Source: CAYNDL01 sp964396115
GTDB lineage: Bacteria; Patescibacteriota; Andersenbacteria; UBA10190; CAIZMI01
DNA: 30,085 nucleotides
Assembly: GCA_964396115.1 (NCBI GenBank)
Contig: CAYNDL010000006.1
Span: 1-30,085 of the forward strand
Reading direction: 5' to 3'
Of the stretch, positions 15,688 through 21,524 are shown in pieces. The notes under the pieces are model-generated. The model saw only the letters and a list, made by a program, of their open reading frames with translations. It was not told the origin of the DNA and did not search any database. Both the position numbers and the translations under genes were made by a program. How positions within the stretch are numbered: the first letter of the stretch is position 1; each line of letters begins with the position of its first letter.

Positions 15688-15814
15688 CGGGACAGGGATT
15701 CCTCCTCACCCGTCGTAGTGCCTCGCTACGGCTCGATGCACTACTCCTCCTTCGGAGCCGGCCTCTTCAGAAAAGTAAAGCAGTTTACTTTTCTGAAGTC
15801 GGCTTCGAATCCCA
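15688..15814. repeat. tRNA-associated structured repeat, copy 2 (next to tRNA-Gln)
   Basis: The left end 15688-15701 is identical to 14 bases of the tRNA-Gln 3' region at 15865-15878. The body 15702-15811 matches copy 1 at 1634-1743 in about 95 of 110 positions. Stems: 15716-15721 with 15738-15743 (6 bp), and a perfect 14-bp hairpin 15766-15779/15784-15797 with GCAG loop, nested in a longer imperfect one. The right end GAATCCC is the inverse of the left GGGATTC. The distance between the two tRNA-3'-end copies is about 177 bp. Confidence 0.8.
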
Positions 15815-15822
15815 GCAGAGTT

Positions 15823-15859
15823 AAAAGAAATAACCACCAAAGAGGTGGTAATTTCTTTT
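15823..15859 (-). terminator. Terminator of tRNA-Gln
   Basis: Arms 15823-15838 and 15844-15859 pair with one mismatch, directly after the CCA end, with a T-run reading leftward. Confidence 0.7.
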
Positions 15860-15932
15860 GGCTCCGGGACAGGGATTCGAACCCCAGTTTTCAGGTTCAG
15901 AGCCTGACGTCCTGCCGCTAGACGATCCCGGA
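15859..15932 (-). tRNA. tRNA-Gln(CTG)
   Basis: A minus-strand gene with encoded CCA (15859-15861). The acceptor TCCGGGA pairs with TCCCGGA, discriminator G, the anticodon stem TCAGG/CCTGA encloses CTCTGAA giving CTG, and the T-arm contains GGTTCGAATCC. A glutamine identity fits both the anticodon and the G discriminator. Confidence 0.93.
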
Positions 15933-16010
15933 ATAGATCAATAATTTATTTTTTGATCGTCTCGTAATATAACGCCGAAAAGCGTTTCTGCCAAGGAAAA
16001 ATATAAATTA

Positions 16011-16037
16011 AAATACCCGGACGGTGTACGTCCGGGT
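16011..16037 (-). terminator. Terminator of the coiled-coil gene
   Basis: A 9-bp GC-rich stem (16015-16023 with 16029-16037), loop GTGTA, followed on the minus strand by ATTTTAATTT. Confidence 0.8.
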
Positions 16038-16048
16038 GGGGAGTGAGC

Positions 16049-17332
16049 TTAGCTGGTGGCAGAGAAGTGTCCGCCACGCCGTCCTCGACGGTGCAGTCGG
16101 CCGTTGTCGTGGCCGTTGAACGGTCGGGTGCGGAGTTGCTCGACGGAAGACTTGATGCCTTCCATGATTTCACGGAGGCCCTTTTTCTCCTCGAGCCGCA
16201 CGGCTGTCGCGTGGAATTCGTTCAGCGTGTTGCGCGCCCGTTCCACGCAGTTCGTCGTCGATTCCGTGGCTTCGCGCAAGTCGCTGATCGCCGAGGTCAA
16301 CTGTTCCGTGTCCTGCTGAGAATCCCGCAGGATCGACTCGCAGTGCTGGGTGAGCAGGCGGATCTCGCTATGGATCCCTTCGAACGAGTCGATCTTGGCA
16401 GTGACGTCACGGAACAGGCGGAACAGCTCTTCGTACTGGCGACGGTCTTTCTCGGACTGCTCTTCCATGAGTCGCAGTTGGGATTCGGCAACCGCTGCCG
16501 ACTGCACGAACTTCTGGTGTTCCTCCAGCGTGACCATGCTTGCCATCCGTGTGCTGGCTTCGACGAGTTGCCGCTGCGTGCGGGAGAGTTCCTCACGCAA
16601 TGACTTGAGTTCGTCCGGCGTGACCACCTTCGATGCTTCCAGGCGCGCCTTCTCGATCCGGAGGTTGTCACGCTCTTGTGTGAGCGCTTGAACCGACTTC
16701 TGCAGTTCGGCGGTCATCTTTGTGATCGCCGTGAGCTCGCCCTTGACCTGGTTGAGGCTAGCGTTCGCCGTTTCGTTGCGGTCAGCACGCTCGTTGGCTT
16801 TCTTCGTCCGGCACTCGGCTTCCGCCAATTGTTCTTCCAGGCGTTTCACCAGTTGTTGGCTGGCGCGGATCTGCTCGTCCAGAAGCGCTTGGTTCGAGAA
16901 CCGGGCCAACTGTTCCTGAAGGTTGGCAGCCGCCTCCTTCTCGTTGCGGAGCGCGTCGTCCAGATCGCCGACATCCTTTTGGAGTCGGCAGTTATCGCCT
17001 TCAACGCGTCGCAATTCACGTTCGTATGCCGCCAAGGTGGAGTTGTTTTTTGCACCCGCGTCTTCGTAGGCGAGACGAAGTCGCTTTGTGAGCCCTGTCG
17101 AAACAAAGGCGCACAAGAGGAGCAGGGAGGCCGCAATAACGGCCGCCGTGAAGAGGACGGGTTGGTACGTGCTCGGAACCAACACCACGTGGTAATTGAT
17201 TCCGACACGAGTGAGCACGTTGTTGATCTGGTCGGCCATGCTGCCGGCCTGTTCCGGATACGCCGGAATGTAGGCCAGGGGAGCGACCGCCAGAAAGAAA
17301 ACGATGCCCAGCAGAACCACGATCTTTCTCAT
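16049..17332 (-). CDS. Large coiled-coil membrane protein, GC-rich codons
   Basis: 427 aa. Two membrane segments (about residues 4-22 and 58-80) flank a short loop of ~35 residues that is probably external. The rest is a long coiled coil (about 90-390) rich in Glu, Arg, Gln and Leu, such as RLEEQLAEAECRTKKANERA. The C-terminal tail is basic with Gly/Arg/His (about 400-427) and could touch nucleic acid or membrane. The topology recalls RmuC-like or chemoreceptor-like signalling rods, but no nuclease or HAMP motif is seen, so the function is unknown. AAGGAT Shine-Dalgarno 6 nt before ATG. Its promoter lies back to back with that of the ncRNA. The antisense frames over it are a by-product of the GC-rich codons. 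Confidence 0.8.
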   Translation of the reverse strand: MRKIVVLLGIVFFLAVAPLAYIPAYPEQAGSMADQINNVLTRVGINYHVVLVPSTYQPVLFTAAVIAASLLLLCAFVSTGLTKRLRLAYEDAGAKNNSTLAAYERELRRVEGDNCRLQKDVGDLDDALRNEKEAAANLQEQLARFSNQALLDEQIRASQQLVKRLEEQLAEAECRTKKANERADRNETANASLNQVKGELTAITKMTAELQKSVQALTQERDNLRIEKARLEASKVVTPDELKSLREELSRTQRQLVEASTRMASMVTLEEHQKFVQSAAVAESQLRLMEEQSEKDRRQYEELFRLFRDVTAKIDSFEGIHSEIRLLTQHCESILRDSQQDTEQLTSAISDLREATESTTNCVERARNTLNEFHATAVRLEEKKGLREIMEGIKSSVEQLRTRPFNGHDNGRLHRRGRRGGHFSATS

Positions 17333-17382
17333 CGCACGATCCTTTCAGTTAGAAACGTCCAATCCCTAGAAACCGAAGATAC

Positions 17383-17411
17383 TTTATAAAATATTATTAA
17401 GAGATTGTCAA
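17383..17411 (-). promoter_or_regulatory. Strong promoter of the coiled-coil gene
   Basis: On the minus strand TTGACA (17411-17406), 17-bp spacer, TATAAA (17388-17383): near-perfect consensus. Its -35 lies 3 bp from the -35 of the rightward ncRNA promoter. Confidence 0.75.
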
Positions 17412-17414
17412 TGC

Positions 17415-17443
17415 TTGACAGTTGAGAATACTAGTAATAAATT
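17415..17443 (+). promoter_or_regulatory. Promoter of the candidate ncRNA
   Basis: TTGACA (17415-17420), 17-bp spacer, TAAATT (17438-17443). The start would fall near 17450, just before the GC-rich structured block. Confidence 0.6.
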
Positions 17444-17449
17444 ACAAGT

Positions 17450-17759
17450 CCAAGCTTGTACATTTCGAAATAGAGGAGAGGGGTGATTCCACCAGTGTTG
17501 TAAGGGGTTTCCCGATTCGGCCTACCGTTCCGGTCATCCCCAAGGGATCCGGTTCGCCTGCGGCCTGCTGCCCACTAAGCGAGTCTTCGGACTCCGTGGG
17601 CCCTTGGCCAGTGCTGGCTAATGCGGTCGCCGAAGCGCAAGCGCTCGGGACGTATTGACCCCATCTCACTGCGGTGAAGGTCGCGACCGGAGACACTGTC
17701 TCCGCCCAAGTAGCCCTTTTCGCCCAGCGAAAACAGGTGCTCCCCCTCTCCTCTTTTTT
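17450..17759 (+). ncRNA. Candidate structured ncRNA, about 300 nt, family not recognised
   Basis: A GC-rich block flanked by AT-rich DNA with no credible protein. The ends close by an 11-bp helix: GAGGAGAGGGG (17473-17483) with CCCCTCTCCTC (17743-17753), then a second helix CACC/GGTG (17490-17493 with 17736-17739). The T-run right after the closing helix can itself terminate. Inside are several hairpins: 17570-17575/17596-17601 enclosing GAGTC-TTCG-GACTC (17581-17594), GGAGAC/GTCTCC (17689-17703), TTCGC/GCGAA (17719-17731). A promoter lies upstream and a second terminator downstream. The strong motifs of RNase P, tmRNA, SRP RNA and 5S rRNA were not found; 6S-like RNA is possible but unproven. 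The start is inferred from the promoter. Confidence 0.6.
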
Positions 17760-17766
17760 CTCCACG

Positions 17767-17790
17767 CTCCCTAGCAATAGGGAGTTTTTT
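17767..17790 (+). terminator. Terminator downstream of the ncRNA
   Basis: A 7-bp stem CTCCCTA/TAGGGAG (17767-17773, 17778-17784), loop GCAA, followed by TTTTTT. Confidence 0.85.
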
Positions 17791-17795
17791 CTTTG

Positions 17796-17824
17796 TTGCT
17801 TATTTTATTAAAAAAAAGTAATTT
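17796..17824 (+). promoter_or_regulatory. Probable purE promoter
   Basis: TTGCTT (17796-17801), 17-bp spacer, TAATTT (17819-17824). Leader of about 45 nt with an AGGAG Shine-Dalgarno before ATG 17876. Confidence 0.5.
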
Positions 17825-17875
17825 GGGTTTTAGGTTGTTTTAGGTCCGTCCTTTTTTTCTCAGGAGTTCTAATCC

Positions 17876-18424
17876 ATGGCTACAGCAGTCAAGGAAGTGG
17901 AGGGTGACGGTAAGGTCACAAAGGCAAAGCAGGTGCTGATCGTCATCGGTAGCAAAAATGACCAGGACCGGGTCAAGGAATCCGGGATGACCAAGGTCTT
18001 CGACCAAGTCGGGGTCAGCTATTCGTTGTCGATCATTTCGGCGCATCGAAATTCCGAAGATCTCCGTACGTTCTGCCGGTCACATTCCAAGAACGTCGTC
18101 TTCATCGGTATCGCCGGCATGTCTGCGGCCTTGCCAGGTGCCATCGCCGCTAACGTCGGTTTCAAGGTTCCTGTTCTGGGAGTCGCCCTTCGGTCTGAAG
18201 GTTACCCCGATGCGCATGATGCCGTACTGTCCATGACCAGGATGCCAGCGGGAGTTCCGGTCGCCTTCTGTGGCTCTGACAAACCGGGGCTCGACAACGC
18301 TGCTCTCATTGCTTGCCAGATGCTGGCCATGGGTGACGAAAAACTCATGGCCAAACTCAGTGAGTTTCTCGCCAACCAGCAGAAGCAGAAACCGGCCCAA
18401 TTCAATGTTCTTGGATCCGAGTAA
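17876..18424 (+). CDS. purE: PurE-like N5-CAIR mutase
   Basis: 182 aa. PurE converts N5-carboxyaminoimidazole ribonucleotide to CAIR in purine synthesis. Visible hallmarks: VLIVIGSKNDQD (phosphate-binding start, normally GSxSD), SAHRNSEDL with the key His, IGIAGMSAALPGAIAA (normally AGAGGAAHLPGM, so the His of AHLPG is Ala here), PVLGVALRS, and MPAGVPV. An N-terminal extension of ~18 residues precedes the core. The changed AHLPG His and GSxSD Ser deserve attention: the protein could be a diverged paralogue. No other pur gene is in the window. Codon use is GC-rich like the coiled-coil gene. It has its own Shine-Dalgarno, promoter and terminator, so it is monocistronic. Confidence 0.8.
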   Translation: MATAVKEVEGDGKVTKAKQVLIVIGSKNDQDRVKESGMTKVFDQVGVSYSLSIISAHRNSEDLRTFCRSHSKNVVFIGIAGMSAALPGAIAANVGFKVPVLGVALRSEGYPDAHDAVLSMTRMPAGVPVAFCGSDKPGLDNAALIACQMLAMGDEKLMAKLSEFLANQQKQKPAQFNVLGSE

Positions 18425-18436
18425 TCCAGCCCACCC

Positions 18437-18456
18437 ACCGCCTCACGGCGGTTTTT
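18437..18456 (+). terminator. Terminator of purE
   Basis: A 6-bp stem ACCGCC/GGCGGT with loop TCAC, then TTTTT. The end of the convergent hydrolase gene overlaps it. Confidence 0.8.
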
Positions 18457-19276
18457 AAATACCCTCAAGAAAATTTTCCAACTCCTTGGCTACGGCTTGG
18501 GGGTTCTCGAGTTGAACTATGTGTCCCTCACCTGACAAAATAATTTTTTTCGAGTTCCGAATACCTTTGCTAAGCAATTCAATGCTTTCTGGGGTTGCTA
18601 ACCGGTCTTTTGAGCCCGTCATAATCAAAGTCGGAATATTGATTGTTTGAGCGAGTGACCAAATGTTTGTGGAGTAATAACCGAGGAAATTTTCCATCAC
18701 AACGTCTTCGTTTAATGTCTTGATATTTCTTTGGCCATCCATGATTAGTTTTACCCTCCGCTTATATGGCGAACTTTTAAATAATACGAGATTGGAAAGA
18801 ATATCGATTGTCCTGTTTTTCACCCACAATTTTTTGATGGATGTCGGGAGGTGGGATGCAATGTTGTAATAAAGTTTGCCGATGCTGGCCTGAAAAGATG
18901 CCGCATTTAATACCGGCGCGATCAGTGTTAATGATTTGATTTGCTTGGGAAATAGACCAGCATAAACAATTCCCAGAGTTGCACCAAAGGAATGCCCGGC
19001 CAAGTTGAAGTTTCCGATATCAAGCTCAGTACAGAAATCGTTAATAAATGAGGCATAGGAAACAAAGGAGTTTGCAGATTCTAGTTTTTCAGTGCCACCG
19101 TATCCAGGTAAATCAGGAATTATTACTTGGAAACCGCGAATTTTTTCGGCGACATCCCTTAGTCCCTTATGGTTACCGCGAAAACCATGCAGCATTAAAA
19201 TTTTCGGTTGTGTATTCGTGCCGAACGAGGCATAAGTAGTATTTACTCCTCCTACTTTAATTTTCCGTATCTCCAT
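18455..19276 (-). CDS. Alpha/beta hydrolase
   Basis: 273 aa from ATG 19276 (a TTG just upstream is less likely). Standard fold landmarks: LMLHGFRGNHKG (oxyanion-hole strand), PDLPGYGGTE, nucleophile elbow AGHSFGAT with Ser at about 96, acid in MTGSKDRLATPE (about 222), and His in GEGHIVQLENP (about 252). The triad is complete, so it should be an active serine hydrolase of the epoxide hydrolase/haloperoxidase-like lipase group; the substrate cannot be told. Stand-alone gene, convergent with purE, with a leaderless-type promoter. Confidence 0.9.
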   Translation of the reverse strand: MEIRKIKVGGVNTTYASFGTNTQPKILMLHGFRGNHKGLRDVAEKIRGFQVIIPDLPGYGGTEKLESANSFVSYASFINDFCTELDIGNFNLAGHSFGATLGIVYAGLFPKQIKSLTLIAPVLNAASFQASIGKLYYNIASHLPTSIKKLWVKNRTIDILSNLVLFKSSPYKRRVKLIMDGQRNIKTLNEDVVMENFLGYYSTNIWSLAQTINIPTLIMTGSKDRLATPESIELLSKGIRNSKKIILSGEGHIVQLENPQAVAKELENFLEGI

Positions 19277-19283
19277 CAATTAG

Positions 19284-19289
19284 AGAGTA
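19284..19289 (-). promoter_or_regulatory. -10 box of the hydrolase gene, leaderless type
   Basis: TACTCT on the minus strand, 7 nt before ATG 19276. Poor -35. Confidence 0.4.
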
Positions 19290-19316
19290 ATGGATATCAA
19301 TATATTTGAATATTCA

Positions 19317-20147
19317 TTATCCCTGCAGACCGAACTTTCGCCAGGTGAACCGGAAAGTGTAAGCCGCAACAACAATCAAGAAGATGGCGATAATTGCAAG
19401 GTAAAAAAGATGCAAAATGTGCTCGCCCACAGAATTACCAATCCAAACGTCACGAGCGAGCGTAATGGCCATGTTAAGTGGGTTGTACCGCACAATTGGG
19501 GATAGGATGGTATCGAGCGGATGGGGCAGAGTTTCCACAACCTCGACTGGATAAAAGAAGGGGGTTAATGATGTTATTCCGGAAATTGCATACGAGAAAA
19601 AAGTGGTCATATTTTCAGATGACAGGCCTATGCCTCCGTAAATAAGTCCGATGCTCAAACCTATAAGCATTGTAACGATAAATGACAGTGCAGCTATTAC
19701 CAAACCGAGAATGCTTGGCGGTTCGATTATCGATAGTGTCGCCAAAAATACGAGTAAGGTGGGGATGTTTTGAACAATCACGGATAAACCGACGCCGATG
19801 ATTATAGAAGTTGTCCTGATCGGTGCAATGAAAAGAAGGTCGATAGTGCGGCTCCACTTTTCCTTTTGAAACTTCTGTTCGAAAGCCCTGGTGCTTGAAT
19901 ACCAAGCGGTATGAAAAATAATACCGATTGCCAGAAAGGGGATATATGTTTCCTTGGTTACGCCAGGTATGGGGGAAGTTTGTGATGTGCCCATTAAGCT
20001 CACATAAACCGCAAGGATGGGGATCAAACGGTTTAACGGAGAGACGATGCTCTGGAAGATGTACTGGATTGCAAAACGCATATCCAGTTGGATCTCTTTC
20101 CGGGCGATTGCGAAGGTTTCTTTGAGGTCGTTACTAAGATAGAACAT
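19317..20147 (-). CDS. ABC-2 type transporter permease
   Basis: 276 aa from ATG 20147, chosen because the upstream frame is only the shadow of the ATPase gene; the start overlaps the ATPase end by 14 bp. Six hydrophobic segments are visible (for example LIPILAVYVSLMG, GIIFHTAWYSS, LVIAALSFIVTMLIGLSIGLIYG, HLFYLAIIAIFLIVVAAYTF), the usual ABC-2 layout with an amphipathic N-terminus. It pairs with the ATPase to form a full exporter. The pairing with a KpsT/TagH-like ATPase suggests export of a polysaccharide or glycolipid, but drug or lipid export is equally possible. Confidence 0.88.
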   Translation of the reverse strand: MFYLSNDLKETFAIARKEIQLDMRFAIQYIFQSIVSPLNRLIPILAVYVSLMGTSQTSPIPGVTKETYIPFLAIGIIFHTAWYSSTRAFEQKFQKEKWSRTIDLLFIAPIRTTSIIIGVGLSVIVQNIPTLLVFLATLSIIEPPSILGLVIAALSFIVTMLIGLSIGLIYGGIGLSSENMTTFFSYAISGITSLTPFFYPVEVVETLPHPLDTILSPIVRYNPLNMAITLARDVWIGNSVGEHILHLFYLAIIAIFLIVVAAYTFRFTWRKFGLQG

Positions 20148-20979
20148 GTTTTCTGTGTACGGGTTCGCAATAGAGGTGCTGGTTAGCCATAGCCTTCCGC
20201 AGCAATAGCTGCACGAACTCCACGATGGATAAGGTTTTCTTGCCCACTTTGGTTGGGGCGACTTCTGACAAGTCTTCAAAATATACGTCACGTACCACTT
20301 CTCCTTTGTGCAGCAGGATCAATCTCTCAGTCATTTCCTCAATATCCTCCAGGTTATGCGTTGCCATAATGATAGTAGAAGTGCTTTTCTTTATTATTTT
20401 TCTTGCTTCCTCGGCAAAATAGAGATCGAAAGAACTGAATGGCTCATCCATGACAAGCAGGGGAGGGTCAGGTAATAAAACCCGGGCAAAATCTAATCGG
20501 GCTGCCATCCCTGTTGAATATTGTTCAACGTATTTGTCTAAAGCATCCGTTAAACCCACCATGGCTGCTAATTTTTTTATACGATCTTCGAAGTGTGGAA
20601 CATGATAAAGGTTGGCCACGTAACGCAGGTTTTCATAACCAGTCAAACGCCGGTAAACAAGGGGATATGCGGCCATGTAACCAACGGGGTGACGGTAGGG
20701 GCTGTCAGCCTCATGTTCTCCGATCAGCACTGTTCCTTCAGCGGGACTGATGATTCCGGCCAGTGTTCTGAATAATGTGGATTTTCCTGCTCCGTTCAAC
20801 CCGACAATGCCGATTCTTTCCCCTGAACAAATGCGCAAGGAAATATTATGCAGTGCGCGAAACCGCCCGTGAGGGAAATACTGTGTACTGTCAGTTTCGT
20901 GTTTCTTTTTGAATATTTTGAATGGTAGAGGATAATCAACACTCAGATGACTTATCTCTACTGAACTTCCTTGTATCAT
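20134..20979 (-). CDS. ABC transporter ATP-binding protein of an ABC-2 exporter
   Basis: 281 aa. Walker A GLNGAGKST (about residues 64-72), Walker B LLVMDEPFSSFD and H-loop MATHN are intact. The signature is YSTGMAARLDFAR rather than LSGGQ, a variation known in exporter ATPases. The N-terminal insert (PFKIFKKKHETDSTQYF) before ALHNISL recalls polysaccharide-export ATPases of the KpsT/TagH/Wzt group, though there is no Wzt C-terminal substrate domain. First gene of a two-gene operon with the permease. A perfect TATAAT lies 8 nt before the start. Confidence 0.88.
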   Translation of the reverse strand: MIQGSSVEISHLSVDYPLPFKIFKKKHETDSTQYFPHGRFRALHNISLRICSGERIGIVGLNGAGKSTLFRTLAGIISPAEGTVLIGEHEADSPYRHPVGYMAAYPLVYRRLTGYENLRYVANLYHVPHFEDRIKKLAAMVGLTDALDKYVEQYSTGMAARLDFARVLLPDPPLLVMDEPFSSFDLYFAEEARKIIKKSTSTIIMATHNLEDIEEMTERLILLHKGEVVRDVYFEDLSEVAPTKVGKKTLSIVEFVQLLLRKAMANQHLYCEPVHRKHVLS

Positions 20980-20987
20980 TGCTGATT

Positions 20988-21015
20988 ATTATAACCTGGA
21001 ATTACCTCTTCTCAA
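20988..21015 (-). promoter_or_regulatory. Promoter of the ABC exporter operon, leaderless type
   Basis: On the minus strand TTGAGA (21015-21010), 16-bp spacer, TATAAT (20993-20988), then 8 nt to ATG 20979. Confidence 0.65.
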
Positions 21016-21029
21016 AAATATAAACATAC

Positions 21030-21058
21030 TTGTTTACCTTTAATTAAGGCCTTACGCT
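21030..21058 (+). promoter_or_regulatory. Promoter of the PIN gene, leaderless type
   Basis: TTGTTT (21030-21035), 17-bp spacer, TACGCT (21053-21058), then 7 nt to ATG 21066. Confidence 0.55.
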
Positions 21059-21065
21059 GTTATTC

Positions 21066-21506
21066 ATGGACAAGGTTGTGTTAGACACAAATGTTTTAAT
21101 TGATGGAGTGAAGGATTATAATTCCGCCGCCTGGACGATTATCGACCAGGTGCTTAAGGGGAGAACACGCGCGTTTTTTAGTAACGAGTTGAGAAAAGAA
21201 TACCAGTTGATTCTTTCGCGAAATATAAATGACCAGCAGTATAGGGATAGGATCGGTAATTTCTTGGCTACCGCAGATGAAGTCGAACTTGATGATATCC
21301 CGCATGTAGTCTCGGATGATCATGAGGATGACAAGGTTCTGGCTACGGCAGTGGTCGCAGAGGCGGACGCGTTAGTGACAGAGGACCATCATCTCCTCGA
21401 TCTCGATCCGTATGGGGACTTACGGATTTTGAAGCCTCAAGAATTCTTGAATATCGATAAGGATGATTCTTGGGATGACTTCGCCCGCATGATCGGGTTA
21501 AAATGA
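21066..21506 (+). CDS. PIN-domain putative ribonuclease
   Basis: 146 aa. The PIN fold is visible from the first acidic site VVLDTNVLIDG (Asp 7), a central Glu (NELRKEYQLIL), and the second acidic cluster DDHEDDKVLATAVVAEADALVTEDHHL, which bind Mg2+ for RNA cleavage. The arrangement is that of the VapC/PIN_3 group often annotated as toxins. No antitoxin-like gene precedes it: upstream is a divergent promoter region. It may be a stand-alone RNase or an orphan. The stop lies in a hairpin that also contains the start codon of the next gene. Confidence 0.82.
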   Translation: MDKVVLDTNVLIDGVKDYNSAAWTIIDQVLKGRTRAFFSNELRKEYQLILSRNINDQQYRDRIGNFLATADEVELDDIPHVVSDDHEDDKVLATAVVAEADALVTEDHHLLDLDPYGDLRILKPQEFLNIDKDDSWDDFARMIGLK

Positions 21507-21524
21507 CCCTTAATGAGGGTCATT
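21502..21524 (+). promoter_or_regulatory. Hairpin holding a start codon in its loop
   Basis: AATGACCCT (21502-21510) pairs perfectly with AGGGTCATT (21516-21524). The 5-nt loop TAATG contains the ATG (21513-21515) of the transglycosylase gene, and the left arm contains the stop of the PIN gene. It could couple or restrain translation. Confidence 0.5.

Noticed and set aside
16043..17389. Long plus-strand and third-frame open frames opposite the coiled-coil gene
   Set aside because: GC-rich codons suppress stops on the opposite strand; the minus-strand frame has the promoter, Shine-Dalgarno and terminator.
17450..17759. RNase P RNA, tmRNA or SRP RNA
   Set aside because: GAGGAAAGTCC-type, tmRNA end and GGAAGCAGC-type motifs were looked for on both strands and not found; a covariance scan is still the decisive test.
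17442..17777. Minus-strand 111-aa and plus-strand 78-aa frames
   Set aside because: They cover a block full of paired arms with a promoter and terminators, lack plausible domains and start signals, and are better explained by a structured RNA.
20134..20291. N-terminal extension of the ABC permease
   Set aside because: The frame there is antisense-free but overlaps the ATPase coding sequence and has unlikely composition; ATG 20147 gives a normal permease start.
21066..21506. PIN gene as part of a toxin-antitoxin pair
   Set aside because: No small antitoxin-like frame lies immediately upstream; the next gene downstream is a cell-wall enzyme.
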